Below, in pieces: positions 38,272 to 45,404 of a stretch of 45,404 nt of DNA (position 1 is the first letter of the stretch; each line of letters opens with the position of its first letter). A program made the position numbers and the translations under genes. The DNA is from Allgaiera indica (GTDB lineage: Bacteria; Pseudomonadota; Alphaproteobacteria; Rhodobacterales; Rhodobacteraceae), in contig NZ_FNOB01000028.1 in NCBI RefSeq assembly GCF_900106675.1, positions 1 through 45,404 on the forward strand, written 5' to 3'. A model generated the notes under the pieces. That model was not told the DNA's origin, searched no databases, and saw only the letters and a program-made list of their open reading frames with translations.

Positions 38272-39027
38272 ATGCCCAGCTTCCTTCTCGATCCCGGAAC
38301 GGTCGCGTTCGTCGGTGCGGGTCCGGGCGATCCAGGCCTGCTTACGCTGCATGCCCTGCGCGCGTTGCAGATGGCCGATGTGGTGATCCACGACCGGCTG
38401 GCAAGCGACGATATCCTTGCCCACACCCGCCCCGCCGCCACCCGCATCTCAGTTGGGAAAGAGGGTTTCGGCCCGTCCGTCCCGCAGACCAGGGCGAACG
38501 CGCTGCTCGTCGCCCATGCGCGCGCGGGGGCCCGGGTGGTGCGGCTGAAGGGCGGTGATCCGGCGATCTTCGCGCGGCTCGACGAGGAGATCGCCGCACT
38601 GGATGCCGCGGGCATCGCCTGGCAGATCGTTCCCGGCATCACCGCCGCCTCCGCCGCCGCCGCACGCCTGGGCCAGGGGTTGACGCAGCGCGGCCGCAAC
38701 GCCGGCGTGCGGCTGGTCACCGGGCATGATGCCAAGGGTTTCGCCGACCAGGACTGGCGCGCGCTGGCCGCCCCCGGCGCCATCGCCGCGATCTACATGG
38801 GCAAGCGTGCCGCGCGCTTCATCCAGGGCCGGCTGATGATGCATGGCGCCGCCCCCACCACCCCGGTCACGCTGGTCGAGAACGCCTCGCGCGCGGACGA
38901 ACGTGTCCTTCCCGCCACCCTCGCCACCCTGCCCGAGGCCGCCGCCGGGCTGGACGGCCCCGCGATCCTGATGCTCGGCCTCGCCCCGCGCGCGGCCCGC
39001 GCCACTGCAAAGGAGGCCCTCGCATGA
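38272..39027 (+). CDS. cobA: Uroporphyrinogen-III C-methyltransferase
   Basis: A 251-residue S-adenosylmethionine-dependent methyltransferase (SUMT) that makes precorrin-2 for siroheme. Signatures: VAFVGAGPGDPGLLTLHALR near the N-terminus, RLKGGDPAIFARLDEE, VPGITAASAAAARLG and the C-terminal TPVTLVENASRADER. No CysG oxidase/ferrochelatase domain is fused, so it is the CobA/CysG(A) part only. I prefer ATG 38272 (GGAG seven bases upstream); ATG 38251 is an in-frame alternative seven codons earlier. It is the first gene of the sulfite-reduction cluster, supplying its siroheme cofactor. Confidence 0.92.
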   Translation: MPSFLLDPGTVAFVGAGPGDPGLLTLHALRALQMADVVIHDRLASDDILAHTRPAATRISVGKEGFGPSVPQTRANALLVAHARAGARVVRLKGGDPAIFARLDEEIAALDAAGIAWQIVPGITAASAAAARLGQGLTQRGRNAGVRLVTGHDAKGFADQDWRALAAPGAIAAIYMGKRAARFIQGRLMMHGAAPTTPVTLVENASRADERVLPATLATLPEAAAGLDGPAILMLGLAPRAARATAKEALA

Positions 39028-39332
39028 GCCGCGTCTTCACCCCCAAGGTCGTCACCGCCAACGCGCTGCTGGAAGGCGACGTGGTCTATCTGGCCGAGGA
39101 CGGCACCTGGACCCGCCGCCTCGGCGAGGCCGAGCTGATCGAGGACGAGGCGATCGCCCAGTTGCGCCTGATCGAGGCCGGGGCGCAGGCGCATCGCGTC
39201 GTCGGCGCCTATCTGGCCGAGGCCCGGGCGGGCGCCGCCGGCCCCCGGCCCGGCCATTTCCGCGAAGGCTTTCGTGCGCGCGGCCCGTCGAACCGGCCGC
39301 ATGGCAAGCAAGCGGAGATCCACGATGTATAG
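39024..39332 (+). CDS. DUF2849 protein
   Basis: A 102-residue small protein matching the DUF2849 pattern (ANALLEGDVVYLAEDGTWTRRLGEAELI). Function is unknown, but the family regularly lies between a siroheme methyltransferase and sulfite reductase, suggesting an accessory role in that enzyme. Start ATG 39024 overlaps the upstream TGA (ATGA), and its last codons overlap the sulfite-reductase start (39325), so translation is coupled on both sides. Confidence 0.88.
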   Translation: MSRVFTPKVVTANALLEGDVVYLAEDGTWTRRLGEAELIEDEAIAQLRLIEAGAQAHRVVGAYLAEARAGAAGPRPGHFREGFRARGPSNRPHGKQAEIHDV

Positions 39333-40974
39333 GCCCACCGAAGCCGATGCCGCCTTCCTGCGCCGCCGGGCCGATGAATTCCGCCAACAGGTCGCCCGCC
39401 GCCTAGACGGCAGCCTGACCGAAGAGGAATTCAGGCCGCTTCGGCTGATGAATGGCCTCTACCTGCAACTTCACGCCTATATGCTGCGGGTGGCGATCCC
39501 CTATGGCACGCTGAACGGCACCCAGCTACGCCAGCTTGCCATGATCGCCGAGCGCTGGGACAAGGGCTATGGCCACATGACCACGCGCCAGAACATCCAG
39601 TTCAACTGGCCCCGGCTGTCGGACGTGCCCGACATCCTGGACGCGCTGGCCGAGGTGGGGATGCATGCGGTGCAGACCTCGGGCAACACGATCCGCAACG
39701 TCACCGCCGATCCCTATGCCGGCGCCGCCGCCGACGAGGTCGCCGATCCGCGGCCGCTGGCGGAACTGGTTCGGCAATGGTCGACCGACCATCCCGCGTT
39801 CCAGTTCCTGCCGCGCAAGTTCAAGTTCGCCGTCACCGGCAGCCCCGCCGACCGGGCGATATTGCGCGCGCATGACGTTGGGCTGCAACTTGTCCGTCGG
39901 GGCGGCGCCTTGGGCGTGCGCGTGCTGGTGGGCGGCGGCCTGGGCCGCACGCCGCTGCTGGGCGAGGAGTTGCGCGCCTTCGTGACGATCGAGGACCTGC
40001 TACCCTATCTCGAGGCGGTGCTGGAGACCTACAACCTGGTCGGTCGGCGCGACAACAAGTATAAGGCGCGCATCAAGGTCACCCTGCGCGAAGAGGGGAT
40101 CGCGGCGCTGTCGTCCCGGATCGAGGCGCGGTTCGCGGACCTCAGGGGCCTTTACCCCGGCGCCACCCGCGAATATGCCCGCATCGCGCGGGATTTCGCG
40201 CGGCCCGCGCTGACGCAGGCGCCCACGATCGCGCATTTCACCGCACTTGCCGATCCCGCCTATGCCGCCTGGGCCGCGACCAACCTGGTCGATCATCACG
40301 ACCCCGACCACGCCATCGTGCGGATCAGCCTGAAGGGCCCGGGCGCCACGCCGGGCGATATCACCGCAGCGCAGATGCGCCGTGTGGCGGATCTGGCCCA
40401 GGCCCACGGCAACGACGAAATCCGCGTCGGCCAGGACCAGAACCTGATCCTGCCGCATGTTCACAGGGGCGCCCTGCCCGCCGTCCATGCCGCGCTGGCG
40501 CAGATGGGGCTGGCCACCGCCAACGCGGGCCTTGCGACCGACATCACCGCCTGCCCCGGCATGGATTACTGCACGCTGGCCACAGCCCGTTCGATCCCCG
40601 TGGCGCAGGCGCTGGCCGACCGCCTGCGCCCGATCGAGCGCGACCTGGGCCCTGTCAGCATCAAGATCTCGGGCTGCATCAACGCCTGCGGGCATCACCA
40701 TCTGGGCCATATCGGCATCCTCGGGCTCGACCGCGCGGGGGTCGAGACCTACCAGATCACCCTTGGCGGCGATGCCGGCGCCGACACGGCGCTGGGCGAA
40801 CGCACCGGCCCGGGCTTTGCCTACGACCAGATCGTCCCGGCGATAGACCGCATCCTGCGCGCCTATCTGCGCCTGCGCCGCGACGCCTCCGAGCGCTTCA
40901 TCGACACCATCCGCCGCCTCGGCCCCGAGCCCTTCAAGACCGCCCTCTATCAGGAGACCCGCCATGCCGCGTGA
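39325..40974 (+). CDS. cysI: Sulfite/nitrite reductase, siroheme [4Fe-4S] type
   Basis: A 549-residue assimilatory sulfite reductase hemoprotein. The paired siroheme/[4Fe-4S] ligand motifs are present: CX5C in CPGMDYC (Cys410, Cys416) and CX3C in SGCINACG (Cys451, Cys455), and the N-terminal MTTRQNIQFNW substrate-site arginine segment. No flavoprotein (CysJ) gene is nearby, so the electron donor is likely ferredoxin reduced by the downstream Fpr (inferred). ATG 39325 has GGAGA nearby; the frame starts earlier at 39274 but overlaps DUF2849 too far. Confidence 0.93.
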   Translation: MYRPTEADAAFLRRRADEFRQQVARRLDGSLTEEEFRPLRLMNGLYLQLHAYMLRVAIPYGTLNGTQLRQLAMIAERWDKGYGHMTTRQNIQFNWPRLSDVPDILDALAEVGMHAVQTSGNTIRNVTADPYAGAAADEVADPRPLAELVRQWSTDHPAFQFLPRKFKFAVTGSPADRAILRAHDVGLQLVRRGGALGVRVLVGGGLGRTPLLGEELRAFVTIEDLLPYLEAVLETYNLVGRRDNKYKARIKVTLREEGIAALSSRIEARFADLRGLYPGATREYARIARDFARPALTQAPTIAHFTALADPAYAAWAATNLVDHHDPDHAIVRISLKGPGATPGDITAAQMRRVADLAQAHGNDEIRVGQDQNLILPHVHRGALPAVHAALAQMGLATANAGLATDITACPGMDYCTLATARSIPVAQALADRLRPIERDLGPVSIKISGCINACGHHHLGHIGILGLDRAGVETYQITLGGDAGADTALGERTGPGFAYDQIVPAIDRILRAYLRLRRDASERFIDTIRRLGPEPFKTALYQETRHAA

Positions 40975-41692
40975 CCTGTCCCCGCCCGCCCTCGCCACCC
41001 GCGCGGCAGAACTGAACGCCTTCGCCAGGGGCCGCGACGCCCAGGCGATCCTGACCCGGGCGCTGGAACTTGGGCCGATGGCGATGGTGTCCAGCTTCGG
41101 CGCGGATTCGGCGGTGCTGCTGCACCTGATCGCGCGGATCGACCCGCATCTGCCGGTGCTGTTCATCGACACGAGGATGCTGTTTGCCGAAACCCTGGCC
41201 TATCAGCGCGATCTGGCCTGGAACCTCGGCCTCACCGATGTGCGGATCATCCGCCCCGACCCCGAGGCGCTGCTGGCGCACGACGCCGACAATATCCTGC
41301 ATCTGGCACAGCCCGACGCCTGCTGCGCCCTGCGCAAGACCGAGCCGCTGGAGCGTGCCCTTGCCCCCTTCGCTGGCTGGATCACCGGGCGCAAGCGGTT
41401 CCAGACTGGCACCCGCGCCGCACTGCCCGTCTTCGAGCCCGAGGCCGGGCGGCTGAAGGTGAACCCGCTGGCGCGCTGGACGCACGACGATCTGGCCCAC
41501 TACATCGAGACCCACGCCCTGCCCCGTCATCCGCTGGTGGCGAAGGGCTTCACCTCTATCGGTTGCGCGCCCTGCACCACCCCGGTGCGCGCGGGCGAGG
41601 ATCCGCGCGCCGGCCGCTGGCGGGGCCGCGACAAGACCGAATGCGGCATCCATTTCAACGCCGGCCGCCCGATGCGCGGCAGCGCCGCCTGA
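40964..41692 (+). CDS. cysH: Phosphoadenylyl/adenylyl-sulfate reductase
   Basis: A 242-residue thiol-dependent reductase releasing sulfite from (phospho)adenylyl sulfate. The PP-loop VSSFGADSAV (residues 42-51) binds the adenylate. Cysteine pairs CC (120-121) and CAPC (201-204) mark the [4Fe-4S]-containing APS reductase type, and ECGIH (Cys227) is the catalytic C-terminal cysteine. ATG 40964 lies inside the 3' end of cysI (11-base overlap), so the genes are coupled. ATP sulfurylase genes are not in the window. Confidence 0.93.
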   Translation: MPRDLSPPALATRAAELNAFARGRDAQAILTRALELGPMAMVSSFGADSAVLLHLIARIDPHLPVLFIDTRMLFAETLAYQRDLAWNLGLTDVRIIRPDPEALLAHDADNILHLAQPDACCALRKTEPLERALAPFAGWITGRKRFQTGTRAALPVFEPEAGRLKVNPLARWTHDDLAHYIETHALPRHPLVAKGFTSIGCAPCTTPVRAGEDPRAGRWRGRDKTECGIHFNAGRPMRGSAA

Positions 41693-41702
41693 GGACCCCG
41701 CG

Positions 41703-42083
41703 ATGACCGTTCTCGTCACCGACCGGGGCTTCGGCCCCGCCGACCCGCCACCGGGCGAGGTGCTCGACCTCGGCCCCGCCGATCCGCTGGAGCCGCTGGC
41801 CGGACGGCTGGCCGCGCTTTCGCTGATCCGCATCACCTTCCCCACGGCGGGCGACGGGCGCGGCTTCACCCTCGCCCAAAGGCTGCGCGACATGGGGTAT
41901 CGCGGCGCGCTTTGGGCCGCGGGCGCGATCATCGCCGACCAATACGCCATGGCCCGCCGCGCCGGCTTCGACGCCGCCGAGATCCCCGATGCGATGGCCG
42001 AACGCCAGCCCCAGGACCAATGGCTGTACCGCGCCGACTGGCGCGCGCATGACCCGCGCCAGCGTCTGCGGAGCGCCGTCTGA
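41703..42083 (+). CDS. DUF934 protein
   Basis: A 126-residue protein matching DUF934 (SLIRITFPTAGDGRGFTLAQRLRDMGYRG, core pattern FPTAGDGRGFTLAQ). Family members are habitually next to cysI/cysH and are annotated as putative oxidoreductase components without proven activity. It begins 10 bases after cysH and is the last gene of the tight cluster; fpr follows after 73 bases with its own promoter. Confidence 0.88.
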   Translation: MTVLVTDRGFGPADPPPGEVLDLGPADPLEPLAGRLAALSLIRITFPTAGDGRGFTLAQRLRDMGYRGALWAAGAIIADQYAMARRAGFDAAEIPDAMAERQPQDQWLYRADWRAHDPRQRLRSAV

Positions 42084-42098
42084 CAGCCGAAAACATGT

Positions 42099-42127
42099 TT
42101 GTATACTAACAATACCCGCGTTATAGT
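42099..42127 (+). promoter_or_regulatory. Predicted promoter of fpr with nested dyad
   Basis: TTGTAT (42099-42104), 17-base spacer, TATAGT (42122-42127; five of six matches). The -35 region is part of the near-palindrome TTGTATACTAACAA (42099-42112), a plausible redox-regulator site. The interval is A/T-rich compared with surroundings. Confidence 0.6.
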
Positions 42128-42156
42128 GGCGCGGGCCTTGCAAAGGTTGGAAGCAG

Positions 42157-42984
42157 ATGACAGATCAGACCCCCATGGATCAGACCGCCAAATCAAGCGT
42201 CCGCGCCCTGCCGGATGCGCAAACTGTCACTTCGGTCCGGCACTGGACGGACCGGCTGTTCTCATTCCGCGTGACCCGGCCGCGAAGCCTGCGCTTCCGC
42301 TCGGGCGAGTTCGTGATGATCGGGCTGATGGGCGACAACGGCAAGCCCCTGCTGCGCGCCTATTCGATCGCCTCGCCGTCCTGGGACGACGAGCTGGAGT
42401 TCTATTCCATCAAGGTGCCCGACGGGCCGCTGACATCGAAGCTGCAGCATATCCAGCCGGGCGCGCAGATCATCCTGCGGCCGAAACCGGTGGGCACGCT
42501 GGTGCTGGACGCGCTGCTGCCGGGCAAGCGGCTTTGGCTGCTGGCCACCGGCACAGGCATCGCGCCCTTCGCCTCGCTGATGCGCGACCCGGAAACCTAC
42601 GAGAAATACCAGCAAGTGATCATGATGCACACCTGCCGCACCATGGCCGAGCTGGAATATGGCCGCGAACTGGTCGAAGGGCTGCGCGACGATCCCCTGA
42701 TCGGCGAGATGGTCGCGGGCAAGCTGCATTACTACCCCACCACCACCCGCGAGGACAGCGCGCGGACGGGGCGGATCACCGACAACCTGTCCTCGGGGCG
42801 GGTATTCGAGGATCTGGGCCTGCCGAAGATCACCCCGGCGGACGACCGCGCCATGGTCTGCGGCTCACTGGCGTTCAACCACGACGTGAAGGCGGTGCTG
42901 GAAAGCTTCGGCCTGAACGAGGGCGCCAATTCCGAGCCCCGCGAATATGTGGTCGAGAAGGCCTTTGTCGGCGACGGGATCTGA
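42157..42984 (+). CDS. fpr: Ferredoxin--NADP(+) reductase
   Basis: A 275-residue FAD-containing reductase of the bacterial Fpr group: FAD-binding RAYSIASPSW (with the RxYS motif), FYSIKVPDGPLTSKLQ, NADP-binding ATGTGIAPFASLMRD, HTCRTMAELEYG and MVCGSLAF, ending in the YVVEKAFVGDGI tail near the C-terminus. It transfers electrons between NADPH and ferredoxin or flavodoxin. Its position after the sulfite-reduction genes fits supply of electrons to CysI, although the separate promoter suggests independent control, commonly oxidative-stress linked. AAGG precedes ATG 42157 via GGTTGGAAG. Confidence 0.95.
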   Translation: MTDQTPMDQTAKSSVRALPDAQTVTSVRHWTDRLFSFRVTRPRSLRFRSGEFVMIGLMGDNGKPLLRAYSIASPSWDDELEFYSIKVPDGPLTSKLQHIQPGAQIILRPKPVGTLVLDALLPGKRLWLLATGTGIAPFASLMRDPETYEKYQQVIMMHTCRTMAELEYGRELVEGLRDDPLIGEMVAGKLHYYPTTTREDSARTGRITDNLSSGRVFEDLGLPKITPADDRAMVCGSLAFNHDVKAVLESFGLNEGANSEPREYVVEKAFVGDGI

Positions 42985-43015
42985 TCCGGACATCCCGATC
43001 GCGCCCGCCACCGCG

Positions 43016-43873
43016 TCAGCCCTTGGCGGAATGGCCCGCCGCCTGTTCCTGGCCCGCGGCCGGCACCGGAGCCGCCTTCGCGGCCGTCGCCTGATTGCCC
43101 GACAGCGCCTGCAGCGCCGAGCCCGCGACCTGGACCGCGGCGCGCAGCACCGTGCCGGACGCCCGCGCGGCATCGTCGGCCATCGTATCGGCATAGCCCA
43201 GCACCCGATCTTCCCCGGCGGCGGCGCGCGCCTCCTTCGCGACCTTCGCGGCATTTTGCGCGGCATCGCGCGACGCCCGCGCCGCGCCGTCCGCGGCCTT
43301 GGCCGCCTGGGTCGCGTCCCGCACCGTTCCGGGTTGCCCGGCAGCATCGACCCCGGCGTCGCCACCCACCGCCGCCGCCCCGAGCGCAGCCTGGGCTGCC
43401 GCCGCGGCCGCGGTCTTGGCTTCGCGGGCCGCGCGGGCGGCATCGGCGGCCGCAGTCTCGGCCGCTTTCGCGGCCAGCTGGGCCGCGTCGGGCGCGGCGC
43501 TGGTCGCGTCCGTCGCGGCCGAAGCCGCCGCCTTGGCCGTCGCATCTGCGGCCCCCGCCGCCCGGTCGGCCGCCGCGGTGGCCCTTGCGGTTTGCACCTG
43601 CGCGCGCGTGGCCGGCGCGGCATCGGTGCCGCGGGCGGCGTCGGCCGCGGCGACCGAGGCCGCCGCCACCGCCGTTTCGGCCGCCTTGGTGGCCCGCTGC
43701 GCGTCGCCCGCGGCGCGATCCATCGGGCTGGGTCGCGACGGCGCGGCGGCGGTCAGATCGGCGGTGCTTTCGGGCGGCGGAAAGGTCACGCGCCCCGGCC
43801 GCAGGCCTTGCCAGCCGGCATAGGCCAGCAGCACCAGAACCGCGACCAGCCCCGGAATGAAGTTCTTGTTCAT
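43016..43873 (-). CDS. Alanine-rich membrane-anchored protein
   Basis: A 285-residue protein with one N-terminal transmembrane helix (IPGLVAVLVLLAYAGW, residues 6-21) and a proline-rich linker, then about 230 residues of low-complexity sequence dominated by Ala, with Asp, Lys, Arg, Thr and Glu at regular spacing (for example AAETAAADAARAAREAKTAA). It is predicted as a long amphipathic helix or coiled coil in the periplasm. The pattern resembles LEA-like, envelope-spanning or TolA-like stalk proteins; no catalytic motif is seen. It is convergent with fpr (31 bases). ATG 43873 is followed by MNKN; no strong alternative start. Confidence 0.75.
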   Translation of the reverse strand: MNKNFIPGLVAVLVLLAYAGWQGLRPGRVTFPPPESTADLTAAAPSRPSPMDRAAGDAQRATKAAETAVAAASVAAADAARGTDAAPATRAQVQTARATAAADRAAGAADATAKAAASAATDATSAAPDAAQLAAKAAETAAADAARAAREAKTAAAAAAQAALGAAAVGGDAGVDAAGQPGTVRDATQAAKAADGAARASRDAAQNAAKVAKEARAAAGEDRVLGYADTMADDAARASGTVLRAAVQVAGSALQALSGNQATAAKAAPVPAAGQEQAAGHSAKG

Positions 43874-44025
43874 CTCGGTTTCCCCGTCATGTCCCGGCGC
43901 GAATGCGTATCGCCCGGGTCCGGGACCAATCTAGGCAGGCCCGGGGTGCTGTGAAAGGGGCACGGGGCGCGCGACGCATGACATATCCGTGCCTGCAACC
44001 CGTATGCACCCCCTTGTGAAACCGG

Positions 44026-44054
44026 TTGAAAGCCGCGCCCGGCGGGTCTATTTT
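44026..44054 (+). promoter_or_regulatory. infC: Predicted sigma-70 promoter of infC
   Basis: TTGAAA (44026-44031), 17-base spacer, TATTTT (44049-44054); the best-matching promoter in the window. A transcript would start near 44061, leaving a short leader with GGAAGGAA before the initiation codon. Confidence 0.7.
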
Positions 44055-44088
44055 CCGGCTCAATGCAATTTCGGAAGGAATCCAAACC

Positions 44089-44628
44089 ATAGCCCGCAGA
44101 CCCCATAACGCCCCGCCGACGCGCGACACTGGACCGCGCGTCAACGACCGTATCCGCGCCCCCGAAATCCGCCTGATCGGCGCCGAGGGTGAAAACATTG
44201 GCGTGGTTCCACCCGCGCGAGCCATGGCATTGGCCGAAGAGGCGGGGCTCGACCTCGTGGAGATTTCGCCCAACGCGACGCCGCCGGTCTGCAAGATCAT
44301 GGATTTCGGCAAGTTCAAGTACGAACAGCAGAAGCGCGAGGCCGAAGCCCGAAAGAAGCAGAAGACGATCGAGATCAAGGAGGTCAAGTTCCGCCCCGGG
44401 ACCGACACCCACGATTATGACGTCAAGATGCGCAACGTCGTGAAATTTCTCGAGAATGGCGACAAGGTGAAGGTCACCCTGCGTTTCCGCGGCCGCGAGA
44501 TGGCACACCAGGAACTGGGGATGGATCTTCTTAACCGCGTCGCCTCGGATATCGAGGAAATCGGCAAGATCGAGAACATGCCACGGCTTGAAGGACGCCA
44601 GATGGTGATGATGATCGGCCCGCGCTGA
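44089..44628 (+). CDS. infC: Translation initiation factor IF-3, AUA start
   Basis: A 179-residue IF-3; binds the 30S subunit and controls start-codon fidelity. N-domain: [45 protein letters not shown]-domain: [20 protein letters not shown] and [13 protein letters not shown]. Homologues begin [10 protein letters not shown]; here the codons in frame are ATA GCC CGC AGA, so initiation at AUA (44089) is inferred, with AGGAA nine bases upstream and no ATG/GTG near. A TTG at 44026 belongs to the promoter -35 box. Rare start codons are the known basis of IF-3 autoregulation. A strong terminator follows. Confidence 0.92.
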   Translation: MARRPHNAPPTRDTGPRVNDRIRAPEIRLIGAEGENIGVVPPARAMALAEEAGLDLVEISPNATPPVCKIMDFGKFKYEQQKREAEARKKQKTIEIKEVKFRPGTDTHDYDVKMRNVVKFLENGDKVKVTLRFRGREMAHQELGMDLLNRVASDIEEIGKIENMPRLEGRQMVMMIGPR

Positions 44629-44651
44629 GCCGCGCCCGCCGGTGTTCCAAG

Positions 44652-44674
44652 AAGCCCCCGCTTGGGGGCTTTTT
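44652..44674 (+). terminator. Rho-independent terminator after infC
   Basis: AAGCCCCC (44652-44659), loop GCTT, GGGGGCTT (44664-44671), continuing to five T residues (44670-44674). It ends the infC transcript 24 bases after the stop codon. Confidence 0.88.
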
Positions 44675-44678
44675 CATT

Positions 44679-45050
44679 GGGAGTGTCCGCAAACTGCGTT
44701 GGTGACCTTCCAATTAGAGCAAAATGGCCAATATTTCTTCGCCTTTTGAGCGGAGGATGCCCTTGCTGCACCATGATTTTCGCCGTCTTCTCGATACCCT
44801 CGACGAACTGAATCCAGCCCAGATCGAAGATGCTCGGACGAAAATTCGATATCTCCGGAGGAGGACGGAAGCGATCTCGGAGATCGAAGCACGGACAAAC
44901 CAGGACCACATGTGCCCATTCTGCGGCTGTGGGCGACGGCAGAAGTGGGGACGGACTCGCACGAAGATCCAGCGCTATCGCTGCAACGACTGTCGGAAGA
45001 CCTATTCCGGGCGGACGGGATCTGCCATCGGTCGCATTCATCGGCCCGAC
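44679..45050 (+). mobile_element. IS1595-like element, left part, interrupted
   Basis: Begins just after the infC terminator, with the likely terminal repeat GGGAGTGTCCGCAAACTGCG (44679 on). It contains the start of a zinc-ribbon transposase gene and is cut at 45050 by the IS3-family copy; the right part should lie beyond that copy, outside the window. The left boundary is inferred and may be off by a few bases. Confidence 0.6.
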
Positions 45051-45053
45051 TGA
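44757..45053 (+). pseudogene. Truncated IS1595-family transposase
   Basis: About 98 residues of the N-terminal part of an IS1595/ISXO2-like transposase: helical lead (FRRLLDTLDELNPAQIEDAR) and a zinc ribbon with CPFCG and CNDC cysteine pairs, followed by RKTYSGRTGSAIGRIHRP. The DDE-type catalytic domain is missing because the IS3 copy interrupts the frame; its first three bases TGA provide the stop (45051-45053). A start at ATG 44724 is possible and would add 11 residues; at 44757 the GGAGG is very close. Not expected to be active. Confidence 0.75.
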
Positions 45054-45404
45054 GCTACTCCCTGTCTCTTGGACAGGATCTGGCGTAAATTAAGCTACTC
45101 GTTGCACCTGCTGATCGGGTTGATTGATATCATTTCTCTGCCAATAGACCAGCGCCGGTGGCTTGCCGCCGAGGGCTGAGTGAGGGCGCTGGTGGTTGTA
45201 GAAGGTCATCCATTGTCGGATGGCCGCCTTTGTCTCCGATCCTGTTTCCCAGGCATGCAGGTAGACGCACTCGTATTTCAGGGTGCGCCACAGCCTCTCG
45301 ATAAAGATGTTGTCGAGGAAACGGCCTTTCCCATCCATCGAGATCCGCACGCCGGATCGGCGGAGCCGGTCCGTCCAGGCGAAGGACGTGAACTGGCTTC
45401 CCTG
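45051..45404 (-). mobile_element. IS3-family element, partial copy 2 (right end)
   Basis: Runs out of the window on the right. The terminus at 45051 starts TGAGCTACTCCC and carries the hairpin CCTGTC...GACAGG (45061-45076). It is the reverse complement of the left-edge copy and is inserted in the IS1595-like transposase gene. Left part of the element and any target duplication are outside. Confidence 0.85.
45090..45404 (-). CDS. IS3-family transposase OrfB, C-terminal part
   Basis: About 104 residues of the catalytic integrase-like domain, entering from the right edge: GSQFTS with the expected preceding Asp outside or at the edge, FAWTDRLRRSGVRISMDGKGRFLDN, then the third-acidic-residue segment FIERLWRTLKYE (glutamate of the DDE triad), and the C-terminal YNHQRPHSALGGKPPALVY that is diagnostic of IS3 OrfB. 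Stop TAA is at 45090-45092. The 5' end lies beyond the window; an internal Met at 45350 is not the real start. Confidence 0.9.
   Translation of the reverse strand, partial: QGSQFTSFAWTDRLRRSGVRISMDGKGRFLDNIFIERLWRTLKYECVYLHAWETGSETKAAIRQWMTFYNHQRPHSALGGKPPALVYWQRNDINQPDQQVQRVA

Noticed and set aside
44026-44088. TTG start giving a longer IF-3
   Set aside because: The TTG is the -35 box of the predicted promoter, and the extra residues do not match IF-3 N-termini.

Overview
The window is GC-rich (roughly two-thirds G+C by eye) and its gene content points to an alphaproteobacterium of the Rhodobacterales (Rhodobacteraceae/Paracoccaceae type). Reasons: a DUF2927 lipoprotein, a CoxE-type VWA protein, a gene transfer agent (GTA) type holin plus GH108 endolysin pair, a cysG-DUF2849-cysI-cysH-DUF934-fpr cluster, a purL-bolA-grxD run, a single-chain indolepyruvate:ferredoxin oxidoreductase, and a dispersed GTATTTG...GAAAG-type intergenic motif of a kind I associate with this group. 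Assignment to genus is not possible from the sequence alone.

Layout. 1-95 and 45051-45404 are the same end of two inverted copies of one IS3-family element, so the window is bracketed by IS ends. The right copy sits inside a truncated IS1595-like element next to infC. 96-1177 is an accessory-looking patch with an NTF2-like gene, terminator hairpins and an 18-bp inverted repeat. 1178-3841 holds convergent glk and pgm (glucose-6-P/glucose-1-P metabolism). 4382-8610 is a tightly packed + strand run: acetyltransferase, DUF2927 lipoprotein, 54-aa membrane protein, VWA/CoxE protein, small membrane-anchored protein and DedA protein. 8629-12252 runs on the - strand: GTA-like holin and endolysin, ccmE, murI and a PlsC-like acyltransferase. 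12368-16860 is the indolepyruvate oxidoreductase with a divergent LysR regulator and a palindromic operator candidate between them.

16861-20435 contains a candidate small RNA with a strong terminator, then purL, bolA and grxD (purine synthesis; Fe-S/BolA-Grx partners). 20749-23574 is a large chemoreceptor. 23629-26335 encodes a two-subunit, Tat-exported molybdenum hydroxylase, followed by a secreted DUF2059 protein and a 0.9-kb gene-free stretch with a MITE-like 33-bp inverted repeat. 28270-31573 holds a membrane-anchored FMN/Fe-S glutamate-synthase-like protein and a multi-pass permease of unknown substrate. 31821-33757 holds a fumarylacetoacetase-family hydrolase and the N-end-rule transferase bpt. 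33969-36268 is a TRAP transporter (small and large permease, no binding protein in the window) closed by a perfect terminator, followed by a cytochrome P450.

37672-42984 is the assimilatory sulfate/sulfite reduction region: an Lrp/AsnC regulator diverges from siroheme methyltransferase, DUF2849, sulfite reductase, APS/PAPS reductase and DUF934 genes, with fpr behind its own promoter. Siroheme synthesis, the two reductases and an NADPH-ferredoxin electron source are thus clustered. The window closes with an extremely alanine-rich membrane-anchored protein and infC, which appears to start at AUA. No tRNA, rRNA or CRISPR array was recognised. I found no convincing wholly new multi-gene system; the best leads are the sRNA candidate, the MITE-like repeat, the dispersed 3'-end motif, the stand-alone GTA-type lysis cassette and the alanine-rich protein.
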